A stretch of DNA of 52,489 nucleotides from the NCBI GenBank assembly GCA_026708385.1, contig JAPOVA010000004.1, forward strand, positions 1 through 52,489, read 5' to 3'. Of the stretch, positions 41,394 through 50,082 are shown piece after piece. A program made the position numbers and the translations under genes. The notes under the pieces were generated by a model. The model worked only from the letters and a program-made list of their open reading frames with translations, was not told where the DNA came from and ran no database searches. The first letter of the stretch is position 1, and every line of letters starts with the position of its first letter. This stretch comes from Simkaniaceae bacterium. Lineage in GTDB: Bacteria; Chlamydiota; Chlamydiia; Chlamydiales; Simkaniaceae.

Positions 41394-43409
41394 CTAAAAA
41401 AAGCGACCTCCACGGCGACCTTTCGACCCCCTCCTCCTCTTCCCCCTTCCTTTCAGGCAAAGGGTCCATGTAGATTCCGACGTGGCCGGATCAACCGATC
41501 GTAGCATGACCCGGACGGTATCGCCGGTTTTGAAGGTGTACTCTCCCGTCTCACTGACAAGCATTCCCTTATCCTGCAAAAAGGTATAGTAATCATCACT
41601 TAATTCGGAGATGTGGATCATCCCCCCGATCTGTAAACAGATAATCTCGAAAAAGATTCCGAACGGCTTTACCTTTGTGACAATGCCCTCGTAGATCTTT
41701 TTCGGGTCACTCTCCAAAAAGTCGGCAAGAAGTCTTAACTTCTTTATAATCAGAATATTCGATTCGGCTCTGAAGGAAACACGCTCTTTTTGAGAACAGT
41801 TTTCCGCAATCATACGTAGCTTTTCTTCCGCAACCTCTTCCTCCGCAAAGAGTAACCTGTGTAACACCAAATCGCCGTATCGCCTGATCGGACTCGTAAA
41901 ATGACAGTAATTGTCCAAGGCAAGGCCGAAATGGCCCGTGTTCCATTCGGAATAAGAGGCCAATTTCATGCTTTTGATGAATGCAATCGAAAGAGTTTGG
42001 AGATAGGGTGTTTTTTTCGCCTCCGTAAACACCTTCTGCAGGTCGGTGCAACTCGGATCGGCAGGAAGGGAAAAGCCGAGAGTGCGACAGAGGGCGTAAA
42101 ATGTCTCCAAAGTTTCCTTGTCAGGATTATCGTGTACACGAAACATCGAGGCCGATGCGCTATCGACCAGGTGACTTGCCACGATCTCATTGGCTTTGAG
42201 CATGAATTCTTCGACGATCCGGTGGGTAATATCATAGTCGACCACTTCATAACCCGTCGGCTTCCCCTTTTCATCAACCCGGATCACCGTTTCGGGAAGG
42301 GCCAGATCAATCGATCCCCTTGCCATGCGCTCTTTTTTCATCAAGAGGCACAGCTTTTCCATCAGTTTGAGCGTCGAATAGTGCACGCTTTTTCGCTTCC
42401 TATCCAAGACCTGTTTCGCCTCCTCATAGGTAAAGCGTTTCCGGCTCCGGATATAGCTCCTCTCGATGCTCGATGATAGACACTTTCCCTTCAGGTCATA
42501 GCGGGTAAGCACCGATACGGTGAGACGAATCTCCCCTTCTCGAAGGCTACATAGATTGTCGGCAAGGGCCTCCGGAATCATCGGAATACAGAGCCCCGGA
42601 AAGTATGTCGAATTGCATCGCCGGGCAGCCTCTTCATCGAGGGCCGAGCCGATACGCACGTAGTGGGAAACGTCGGCAATATGAACGGCCAATCGGTACC
42701 CCTTCTCGTCCTTCGTCAGAGAGAGAGCATCATCAAAGTCCCTAGCCGTGTCGGGGTCGATCGTGAAGGTTTCGAGTTCCGTGAGATCGGACCGCCCCTT
42801 CATCTCCTTTTTCAATACCTTTTTCGGTAACCTCCCAACCTCCCGAAGCACCTCTTCGGGAAAGTCGGGGGAAATGTCAAATTCCTTGAGAACGGCGGGA
42901 ATATCGGTGGAGGGATCGTCAATCAAACCGATTGACTCGATCGCTCGACATATGATCGGTTCCTCTTCATCTCCGCGATCGATGATTTGCACAAGTAACC
43001 TCTCTCCCACGACGTACTTTTCCTTGGCCCGCGGCTTTACGTAGGCCGGTCGTTCCTCCCCCAATGCCGGAACGTAGGCGATGTAGTACGATTTGCCACA
43101 AAAGCGGACAACTCCGACCAAGTTCTTTTTATTGGTTTCGATGATGGCGAGAATGCGACCCTCCGGACCTTTATCTCCACTCCCTTCGGGTGCAATCGCT
43201 ACCTTGACAACATCGCCGTCCATCGCATTTTTTATGTATGACTTAGGAATAAAGATATCTTGAGTGCGTCTCCCCTTCCCCTTCGTATCGGAAGAGGGTG
43301 TTACGAACCCGAATCCCCTGGGATGGACGTGGATGACCCCCTCCATCGTTCTCCGGGGGACGCTCTTTTTCCTTCTCGAGACATGGGAGGGGGTGTTACG
43401 TTTTTTCAT
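41394..43409 (-). CDS. rnr: Ribonuclease R (3'-5' exoribonuclease)
   Basis: 671 residues. The N-terminal cold-shock domain (about 20-100) starts GVIHVHPRGFGFVTP and contains DIFIPKSYIKNAMDGDVV. The RNB catalytic domain has TIDPDTARDFDDALSLT (metal-binding Asp cluster), HIADVSHYV, RRCNSTYFPGLCIPMIPEAL, LANLCSLREG-type (here DNLCSLREG), FMLKANEIVA, VHDNPDKE and HFTSPIRRYGDLVLHRLL. The C-terminal S1 domain (about 565-650) is YEGIVTKVKPFGIFFEI, with a basic, Arg/Gly-rich tail. Degrades structured RNA. Placed just downstream of a tRNA-Leu gene. No good ribosome binding site before the ATG. Confidence 0.94.
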   Translation of the reverse strand: MKKRNTPSHVSRRKKSVPRRTMEGVIHVHPRGFGFVTPSSDTKGKGRRTQDIFIPKSYIKNAMDGDVVKVAIAPEGSGDKGPEGRILAIIETNKKNLVGVVRFCGKSYYIAYVPALGEERPAYVKPRAKEKYVVGERLLVQIIDRGDEEEPIICRAIESIGLIDDPSTDIPAVLKEFDISPDFPEEVLREVGRLPKKVLKKEMKGRSDLTELETFTIDPDTARDFDDALSLTKDEKGYRLAVHIADVSHYVRIGSALDEEAARRCNSTYFPGLCIPMIPEALADNLCSLREGEIRLTVSVLTRYDLKGKCLSSSIERSYIRSRKRFTYEEAKQVLDRKRKSVHYSTLKLMEKLCLLMKKERMARGSIDLALPETVIRVDEKGKPTGYEVVDYDITHRIVEEFMLKANEIVASHLVDSASASMFRVHDNPDKETLETFYALCRTLGFSLPADPSCTDLQKVFTEAKKTPYLQTLSIAFIKSMKLASYSEWNTGHFGLALDNYCHFTSPIRRYGDLVLHRLLFAEEEVAEEKLRMIAENCSQKERVSFRAESNILIIKKLRLLADFLESDPKKIYEGIVTKVKPFGIFFEIICLQIGGMIHISELSDDYYTFLQDKGMLVSETGEYTFKTGDTVRVMLRSVDPATSESTWTLCLKGRGKRRRGSKGRRGGRFF

Positions 43410-43436
43410 AAGTTAGGCGTGAACGGCTCCATCGAT

Positions 43437-43518
43437 TGCCCGGGAGAGGACTCGAACCTCCACACCGCAAGGCACCGGAACCTAAATCCGGCGTGTCTAC
43501 CAATTCCACCACCCGGGC
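43437..43518 (-). tRNA. tRNA-Leu(TAG)
   Basis: 82 bases. Acceptor GCCCGGG/CCCGGGC with discriminator A; the D-arm contains GGTGGAATTGGTAGACAC; anticodon arm CCGGA-TTTAGGT-TCCGG, anticodon TAG (reads CUA); a long variable arm; T-arm GGAGG-TTCGAGT-CCTCT. CCA is not encoded. Confidence 0.96.
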
Positions 43519-43548
43519 ATAAAGGCAGGCAATTCCGAACAGGGCCCC

Positions 43549-43578
43549 ATTCTACCGGACAAGAAGAGGACAAAGCAA
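43549..43578 (-). promoter_or_regulatory. Promoter of tRNA-Leu(TAG), possibly also rnr
   Basis: Minus strand: -35 TTGCTT (43573-43578), 18-base spacer, -10 TAGAAT (43549-43554), transcript start near 43542, about 24 bases before the mature tRNA. rnr begins 27 bases after the tRNA and has no promoter of its own that I can see. Confidence 0.5.
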
Positions 43579-43615
43579 GAGAATAATCCTTCCGGTGTGC
43601 CCCGAGGTCGCTCCG

Positions 43616-46600
43616 TCAACACAATCTTCGATCATACTCAGGGTCTTCTTCGGTCGCCCCCGTGATCATCGGTAGCGTTCCTCTTCTATGAAAAGGCGTG
43701 GGTATGCGGGGAATATTCCATCGCTGCAACTCCGACTCCGTGGGTGCATAACCCAACCTCCCGATCGGAGCGGTGTTCACGCCGGGTCCGTTTTCGTGTG
43801 GTGAGGGAGCATTGTGAAAATCGGGCGGTAAGGGAGCATTGCGGAACACGGATACGGTGAATAAGATCGAAAGGCACTGATACAACAGCCTGAGCGTCCG
43901 AGAACCGTTTCCGGTCTCTTTTTTCTTGCTTCGAAAGATCTGCTCACGCTTTTGAGGAGCGAATCGATTTTTGGCATCGGGATCCCGGATACACCTCGGA
44001 GGATTCCCTTCGACCCTGCAGGCTTTTTCGAAACCGCAACACCAAACACCCCCCTTTCCGTCTTCGTGGATATGGGGTTGACTCCGAATGATTCCCATGT
44101 CGACCTGCAACACGCCGCTTTCCGTGTCGGAAATTTGTTCTTGCAGGAAAAGGGCTACCGTGATTGTTTCGGGATCGCATACATCGAAAGGGATATCCCG
44201 GGAAGGGGATCGATCCTCGGTATGGTCGGGTCCGCATGCCAAGCGATTTGCGGGGATAAACGATCGGGTGTATCCGGCTTGCAGGACACACCTTCCGCAT
44301 AGATGTCCGCCCCCCTTCACCCTCCCGAGTTCTCGGAACCGTTCGATCCGATCGGTATTTGCGAATAGGCAGACGATATCCGGATAGGGCCATTCACGAA
44401 GTGAAATATTTTCCACGAGAATGTGGTGAAAGTGATGGACGCATTTGTGGCAGATATCTCGAATACGACGTCTGCCTATGCGACTCGTCTCTTCTTCGTA
44501 TGTGACCAGAGGAACGCGCATGTCGTGTACGTCGAGATCGCGCATGGCTTTGGCACGACATATCCGCTTCCGAGGTGCGGATTGCCTATGTGTGTGTCGT
44601 ATACTCGCAAAGTGTTGCGGAATGGGTACGTTTCCCGTGGCCGCACCGTTCGCAGGTGCACCTAACAGGTGGATGCAATCCATGCATACGATGTGCTGTT
44701 TCGATCTGATAAGGGCGGCACGGTGCCCTTCCGAACGGACGCGTAACAAGGGAAACTCATCCGCGCGGGGTTTGGGTAAACAGTGCTTACACGCCTGATC
44801 CCTATACCGTAAAACGTTTACTGCTTTTGCATAAGGGCACTTCGATACGAATTTCGTAGGAAGAAGAGAAGGAGGAATGCAACGGGGAGGGGTTCCCTTG
44901 TCACGATCTGCGAGTTCCACCCTATAGGGGTATTTCGCGCCACAGAATCGGATCGTACCGTCTGCCTCCTCATGAAGGTGAGGTTGACTCCTTATGATTC
45001 CCATATTGAGGGCATCTTCATCGATGACCCAAAGGGCTTTGAACCACCTCTTTGCCATCTCGTTCTGCTGCGCTTTTAGGAAAAAGGCTACGGTAATCGT
45101 CTTGGGATCACATACCTCCAAAGAAACTTCCTTGGTAGGAGAGGTATCACTCGGCTCATCGGGGCCGCATTTCCTCTCTTTACCGACACCGATTAAATAG
45201 AGCTTCGTACCCAAAATCTCGAAGGAGCAACTTCCACATACGTGGTCTCCCTCAAAAAAAGCGTCCAACATGCGTTCGGAGGGGAAGGCGAGAGCCACGA
45301 AACGGTTGAGAGGGGGCTTGTGCATGTCTTGCGCATTCCAATTCTTCAATATTATACGACGGGGATAGGTCCGGACACAATCCGGGCAGACGATATGCAT
45401 GCCGTTTTTGTCCATGAGTTCGACTTCGCTTTTCAGCAATAACGGTACGCATACGCTATGTATGTCGAGAGCAGTCGCCAAGGCCGACGTGTAGCACCGT
45501 TTACTCGATAGATCGCGGTGAATATGGTGCATCCCTCGGCATTGCGGCCCTTTACAATCGGGTAGGGTATCCGGGCCGGTTTCCTTTCGAAGGCAACTCA
45601 TGCAGAGATGCGGCTCCTTTCGAATAAACTCCTCCCGTTGCGCCGAGGTATCAAAAACGAGCAAGGTAAACGCCTTGATGGGGTCGGGAATGAGAGAGCA
45701 TTCGGGACAGACGGTGCGCGTCTCCTCCTTACGGGGACATCCTCCCTCGAATTTGCGTGCCCCGTAGGGTCCGCACAGCACTCCTCCCCCCTTTTTGCTT
45801 TCATGCCTGTGAGGCTGTCTCCGTACGATATCCATCGATAGGGGAAGGGTTTCCGACTGCGCCAACTCTATTTGGGAATCGGAAAAAAAGGCGACCGAGA
45901 TGGTGTCGGGATCGTTATGGAGCGGATGGCAAAGAGGATCCAACGGCGGTAACCCTCTCGTATGGAAATACTCGACGTTTTTGGGTTGGTCGGGGTAGAA
46001 AGGGATGGCAAAATGGCGGTCGTCACACGTTTGACAAACATGAGTCAGAGCTTCCACCACCTCCTTGATCAGATCGTTTGTTAAGAAGATGAGGGAGATA
46101 TGGGAGCCGTCTCCTCGGGGAGGGCATATGCGCTCTCTTCTGAGCGGAATATGGTCGGGTGAGGAGTGGACACAATTGAGGCACAGGTGGTCGAAGTTTC
46201 CCGACAAAGTACGGAGCAAAAGTCCGTTGACGATGAGAGCGACGGGTATGATGTGCGGATCACCCCGTGGTCTTTGGACGTCACATCTTTTCAAATCCTG
46301 AGCATGTACGTGCTCATAGTTTTCCACGCATGCCTCGCATAGATGTTTCCTACCTTCACGGAGGGCACGTAGGATCTGCCCCTTGTCCGATCGCGTTCGC
46401 ACGATCAGGAGAATGAACTCTTTGTCGGGAAAGGGGGGGCTTTCCGGACAGGGGGCTACTTTTCTTCCGGGGCACATTTCCGGCAAATCGGCGACACTGA
46501 TGCCTTCGATATTCTCTACTACCTCCTCACACCTCCCTTTGCGTACGCGGGGTCTTACCCGGAAATCGGCACTTTGGTGAAAGCGTATAGGGGGGGGTCG

Positions 46601-46630
46601 ATCGTACGTTGTTTGCTGTGTCATGCTCAT
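43616..46630 (-). CDS. Giant Cys/His-rich modular protein, three supermodules, C-terminal membrane span
   Basis: 1004 residues, no family recognised. It is built from a repeating module: a beta strand of 6-8 hydrophobic residues, a helix, then HxCxxC (HLCEAC 96-101, HLCLNC, HVCQTC, HLCMSC, HVCGSC, HLCGRC and variants such as HIVCPDC). Four such modules form a supermodule closed by a distinctive block, CDPxTIxVAFFxxxQ then a helix, IIRSQPHxHExxDG and CG. Three supermodules lie at about 53-287, 298-563 and 598-865. The second and third share CGPDxxxDxSPxxxxxxEVCDP. The CxxC/His pattern implies zinc or another metal; the cysteines could instead form disulfides, but there is no signal peptide. 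One hydrophobic segment at about 912-930 (RLLYQCLSILFTVSVF). Second gene of an operon with the related 703-residue protein. Confidence 0.8.
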   Translation of the reverse strand: MSMTQQTTYDRPPPIRFHQSADFRVRPRVRKGRCEEVVENIEGISVADLPEMCPGRKVAPCPESPPFPDKEFILLIVRTRSDKGQILRALREGRKHLCEACVENYEHVHAQDLKRCDVQRPRGDPHIIPVALIVNGLLLRTLSGNFDHLCLNCVHSSPDHIPLRRERICPPRGDGSHISLIFLTNDLIKEVVEALTHVCQTCDDRHFAIPFYPDQPKNVEYFHTRGLPPLDPLCHPLHNDPDTISVAFFSDSQIELAQSETLPLSMDIVRRQPHRHESKKGGGVLCGPYGARKFEGGCPRKEETRTVCPECSLIPDPIKAFTLLVFDTSAQREEFIRKEPHLCMSCLRKETGPDTLPDCKGPQCRGMHHIHRDLSSKRCYTSALATALDIHSVCVPLLLKSEVELMDKNGMHIVCPDCVRTYPRRIILKNWNAQDMHKPPLNRFVALAFPSERMLDAFFEGDHVCGSCSFEILGTKLYLIGVGKERKCGPDEPSDTSPTKEVSLEVCDPKTITVAFFLKAQQNEMAKRWFKALWVIDEDALNMGIIRSQPHLHEEADGTIRFCGAKYPYRVELADRDKGTPPRCIPPSLLPTKFVSKCPYAKAVNVLRYRDQACKHCLPKPRADEFPLLRVRSEGHRAALIRSKQHIVCMDCIHLLGAPANGAATGNVPIPQHFASIRHTHRQSAPRKRICRAKAMRDLDVHDMRVPLVTYEEETSRIGRRRIRDICHKCVHHFHHILVENISLREWPYPDIVCLFANTDRIERFRELGRVKGGGHLCGRCVLQAGYTRSFIPANRLACGPDHTEDRSPSRDIPFDVCDPETITVALFLQEQISDTESGVLQVDMGIIRSQPHIHEDGKGGVWCCGFEKACRVEGNPPRCIRDPDAKNRFAPQKREQIFRSKKKETGNGSRTLRLLYQCLSILFTVSVFRNAPLPPDFHNAPSPHENGPGVNTAPIGRLGYAPTESELQRWNIPRIPTPFHRRGTLPMITGATEEDPEYDRRLC

Positions 46631-46656
46631 CTCTCTTCACGTCCGCGTTCCGAAGT

Positions 46657-48768
46657 CTATAGAGCGTGGCGTACGGGAGGTTTTTCCGTTTGCAAGGGGC
46701 CGGATTTTCGCTTTTTCTTTTTCCCCTTCCCTTGCTTGCCGGATGCTTCCGAAGGGGCATCACACGCTTTGTCAACCGTTTTCGCTACCTCTTTACCTCG
46801 GGACATGGGCGGGACATCACCGGAAGGATGAGATGTCGACGCACTGCCATTTACGGATTCCGGTTCGGGTGTCGGATTCTTTCCGCTCACATTCTCTCCC
46901 TTTCGAGGTGCGGGTACCTCTCCGGAAGAAGGAGGGGGTGATCCCGATTTTCCGTTTGCGGGTGCGGATGCGTATTGCCGTGCTTCTCTTTCCGCAAGTT
47001 CTCGCATCCGTTTTACTACGAGTTCTCGATTTCTACGTTCCCTCGGAGAAACGTACAGGAGTGTTTGGGGCTCCTTGGGAGTTTTGTCACACGGAAACAC
47101 TTTGATTGTGCCGGTGAGGAGATCCGTTTCTTTATGTATGTGAGGTAGCCTTCGCAACATGTCAAGGGAAAGCTTAATCTTACGGGATACGACCTCTACC
47201 CGATTCTTTTCGCTACAGAATGCTACCACGATCGTATCCACATCCTGACAAAGATCTTTCGACTCCCGAAGATCCACTACGTCGTCCCATGCTTTTTTGT
47301 CTCCGGCATCAACGGCGTGCCAGTGCTTGTTATGCCATTCGGCGCACGTATCACACACGTGATGTCCGGGTGTTTTTGTCATAATTTTTTTGACTTCCTC
47401 GTTCGGAAGGAAAAGGACGGTAACGTAATCCTCGTGCGTACCCGGGGGACATATGGGAGGGGTTTCCATGTAAACAACATTGGGTTGGTCATGTATGCAA
47501 TTCCTACATATCGTGTGACCGTCTCCCCGTAATTCCCGCTCCTTCTTTTCATCGTTGACCATGAGTAACACAGGTACCGCATGAATATCGATTCCCGAGG
47601 GAGGTATTGCGTTACAGAGCGTATCGGGATTGTGAGGCAAATGGAAGTGGTTGAAATTGTGTATGCATAACCCGCACAGATTCGTTCCCTTTTTGGCCAT
47701 CATTGCCTGCAGCGCTTCTTCATTTTGCAACCGGATAACGGGGATGTTTGCATCCGGATAGAGCGCCGTTTCTTTGCATTCTTTTTGTGGCGACGGACAC
47801 ATGTGGAGCCTCATTCGCCCCCGATCTTCGGGAGCGACGGGGATGTTTGCACTCAACTCATGTATCACGTAGGGACGGGGGGGACCGCAGAGCTCTTCCT
47901 TCCATGACCCGTCCGCCATCATTATGGAGTGAGAATGGGGTTGAATCCGTGCAATCTTATCACCCGGTAGGCGTGGAATGAGGGCATCTTCAAACCCTCT
48001 GTGCTTCCGGTGTAGGAAAGCGAAGGTGATCGGCTCTTCTCTCGTACAGATCGGGACGAGCGGATTATCGGTACCATCCATTCCCGGTCCGATACCTATG
48101 AGACATCCCCCTTCCGGATCCCCCCTGTTTGCGTGAGCGTGTTGGTTATGGTCCACGCAGGTACCACACCCGTGGGCACCCTCGAAATATGGTTCCATAC
48201 CGGTATTGTCGGTGTAGGCAAAAGGAATCGTCTCATCCGAACAACCGGGACATGTATTGTGAAGTAGGCGGATCACATCTTGCCGAGAGTGTATGCAACA
48301 CAGACACACATGACAATCGGGGTGGTCTGTGTTGACTGTGTGTTTGGAGGACAAAAAACCGGGTCGCTTTGCCTTGGGAATCACCACGACGGGCAAAGCG
48401 TGCATATCCCTATTCGGAGATCTCCTGTGGCATTCCATGGCATCGCCCCAACGATCGTGCAATAGTTCTTTCCGGTGTATACAGTGCGCGCACACATCCC
48501 CTTTTCCGTGATTTACGATTGCATCGACTTCGTTTTCATCTTCAACCCACCAGATGATCAGGTCTTTTGCACGAAAAAAATCGTTCCTTTCGCAGTGTTG
48601 GTCTCGTCCCTTGCACACGTTGTGTGTTGCCAGACGTTGTCGAGCTACTTCCAACGCCTTTTGTTCCGTGGAGAGAATCTTGCCGAATGGAGAATCGCAT
48701 GGTGTCGATCTCGCTCCGACCGGTTTCGAAACGGTTACGCCGGTTTGCGGGGATATGTCGGTGGCCAT
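46657..48768 (-). CDS. Cys/His-rich modular protein, two supermodules, disordered basic tail
   Basis: 703 residues; GAGGTG lies eight bases before the ATG. Two supermodules of the same design as the downstream gene (about residues 52-295 and 324-560): CAHC, CLCC, CGTC then ITFAFLHRKHRGFEDAL, IARIQPHSH and CG; and CGLC, CRNC, CDTC then DTIVVAFCSEKNRVEVV, LRRLPHIHKETD. RDMHALPVVV and IDIHAVPVLL mark the second module in each, as DIHSVCVPLL and VHDMRVPLV do in the neighbour. Residues 600-703 are Pro/Ser/Lys-rich and probably disordered (KGKKKKRKSG near the end). The gene ends 26 bases before the 1004-residue gene starts, so the two are co-transcribed from the promoter at 48827-48856. Function unknown. 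Confidence 0.8.
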   Translation of the reverse strand: MATDISPQTGVTVSKPVGARSTPCDSPFGKILSTEQKALEVARQRLATHNVCKGRDQHCERNDFFRAKDLIIWWVEDENEVDAIVNHGKGDVCAHCIHRKELLHDRWGDAMECHRRSPNRDMHALPVVVIPKAKRPGFLSSKHTVNTDHPDCHVCLCCIHSRQDVIRLLHNTCPGCSDETIPFAYTDNTGMEPYFEGAHGCGTCVDHNQHAHANRGDPEGGCLIGIGPGMDGTDNPLVPICTREEPITFAFLHRKHRGFEDALIPRLPGDKIARIQPHSHSIMMADGSWKEELCGPPRPYVIHELSANIPVAPEDRGRMRLHMCPSPQKECKETALYPDANIPVIRLQNEEALQAMMAKKGTNLCGLCIHNFNHFHLPHNPDTLCNAIPPSGIDIHAVPVLLMVNDEKKERELRGDGHTICRNCIHDQPNVVYMETPPICPPGTHEDYVTVLFLPNEEVKKIMTKTPGHHVCDTCAEWHNKHWHAVDAGDKKAWDDVVDLRESKDLCQDVDTIVVAFCSEKNRVEVVSRKIKLSLDMLRRLPHIHKETDLLTGTIKVFPCDKTPKEPQTLLYVSPRERRNRELVVKRMRELAEREARQYASAPANGKSGSPPPSSGEVPAPRKGENVSGKNPTPEPESVNGSASTSHPSGDVPPMSRGKEVAKTVDKACDAPSEASGKQGKGKKKKRKSGPLQTEKPPVRHAL

Positions 48769-48826
48769 AGCAAAAACACCTCGGTTCTCATATTTCTTTC
48801 AAAAAATCTTTCCATCGGCAAGATGG

Positions 48827-48856
48827 ATTGTACTATTTTCTTTTATATGAAGTCAA
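48827..48856 (-). promoter_or_regulatory. Promoter of the Cys/His-module operon
   Basis: Minus strand: -35 TTGACT (48851-48856), 18-base spacer, -10 TACAAT (48827-48832); leader of about 50 bases to the ATG at 48768. Confidence 0.6.
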
Positions 48857-48901
48857 AGAAAATCTTATGTTAAGATGTTTTTCACATCTATTTCATGGTA
48901 A

Positions 48902-49051
48902 ATGTGTTATGATATTTGTACTCTCTATGGTGCAAAGAATTGTGGACCGGTAATCAAAAGTGTCGAGAGAGACAAAGAGGATGCGTGTGAGGGTGCAGAC
49001 GAACCGTCGGAGAGAAGAAGTAACCGGATGTTTATATGTTATCTTTCTTAA
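48902..49051 (+). CDS. Possible 49-residue Cys-rich peptide
   Basis: The frame reads MCYDICTLYGAKNCGPVIKS, then VERDKEDACEGADEPSERRS and ends MFICYLS-stop, with five Cys. It lies divergently from the Cys/His-module operon. ADEPS resembles the DEPS tail of the Inc-like family. No ribosome binding site is evident and the ORF is short, so this may be chance. A longer plus ORF (49036-49254) has even less support. Confidence 0.2.
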   Translation: MCYDICTLYGAKNCGPVIKSVERDKEDACEGADEPSERRSNRMFICYLS

Positions 49052-49242
49052 CACAAGCAACTTGTAATTTGCGTGCGTATTCGGATAGTGTTACCGATGT
49101 CCCCGGGAAGGCAATCGGACGGCAGGGAGAAAAGACGATGCATTTTTTCAAGAGAGAATTGAGTGCAATTGCCGTTCCCGCTCTCCGTTTCGGGCCGGTA
49201 AGAGGGGAGAGGAATTCTGAGTATTCCCCCTTTGTTTTGCAT

Positions 49243-49782
49243 CTAAACCGGTGATTCATCCACGGACTCGTCCGTTCCACTCGGCTTGGCAAACCACCCG
49301 CTAAAACTCAACCATCCCCCCTTGGCAGACTCAGGTTCCGGCGAAGGAGACTCGAATCTCGGTTGCTCGGTGACAACTTCTTCAAGTTCAAAAGTTGCCT
49401 CTTCTCCCGACCGTTCGGTCGTACAACGGTTCATATGGTGCACATGCCTGCCTAGGTAGTAGATGCATGCAAGGTTGCCCACACCAAGTCCGATAGCAGT
49501 GGTTCCAACCAAAGAGTTTGCTACAAGAATCCCGGCCAATCCCCCCCCCCCATACCACGCCAAGGCACCTGCCATGGCAGTCAGGGAAGACCCTACAAAC
49601 ACATTGACAATGGCAAAACCGACACCGGCTTTCCGGCACCTATTTGCAACCGTGATCCCCCTACGGCCAACCTTGTCGGTCTTACGAACAACTTCAACTC
49701 CTTTACGGGAAACGAGAGCATCCGGATCAGACTCTTTCGGAGTCGGTTTCGAGGTCATGATAGTGTCAAGTTGAGTTGCCAT
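49243..49782 (-). CDS. Inc-like membrane protein, copy d, intact
   Basis: 179 residues from the ATG at 49782 (AGGAAAG upstream). N-terminus MATQLDTIMTSKPTPKESDP is polar and Thr/Ser-rich, as in type III secretion signals. Two adjacent hydrophobic lobes at about 65-90 and 95-118 (VGFAIVNVFVGSSLTAMAGA, LAGILVANSLVGTTAIGLGV) are joined by a short Gly turn. An acidic C-terminal tail follows (ELEEVVTEQPRFESPSPEPE, WFAKPSGTDESVDESPV). This is the typical layout of an inclusion-membrane protein. It is the intact reference for related copies at 1-502, 24994-25362 and the 3' half of 37266-38311. Unlike those at 25 and 37 kb it has no HTH gene beside it. Confidence 0.75.
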   Translation of the reverse strand: MATQLDTIMTSKPTPKESDPDALVSRKGVEVVRKTDKVGRRGITVANRCRKAGVGFAIVNVFVGSSLTAMAGALAWYGGGGLAGILVANSLVGTTAIGLGVGNLACIYYLGRHVHHMNRCTTERSGEEATFELEEVVTEQPRFESPSPEPESAKGGWLSFSGWFAKPSGTDESVDESPV

Positions 49783-50082
49783 AAAACGCTTTCCTGCTAA
49801 GTGGTACACGCAATTTGCTTTTCCGCTACTTTACACCTGATCCCGAATATCGGCAAACTAAAGTAGTTTTTGCCGGTGATATTGCCGTGGATGCCGGAAC
49901 GAGGAGTGAAAGCAGGTGAAGAAAGGGATCACCCGGTCGTGTATCGAAATCGACTTTCCCACCCGGCTCGTAAGTCGGAAACTCTTATATGACGGCACCC
50001 CGCCACACCTTCCGGACGGGATAACGGAAAGGATGATCAGGTGATGCGGATCGGTAAGCGAAACGGCTCCGGCTCCCTCCGG

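Noticed and set aside
41376-41405. Terminator after rnr
   Set aside because: The inverted repeat is nearly all A-T (TTTTTTTAG/CTAAAAAAA) without a G-C stem, so it is unlikely to terminate by itself.
49036-49254. 72-codon plus-strand ORF
   Set aside because: No ribosome binding site at its start, no recognisable product, and it overlaps the end of the Inc-like gene.
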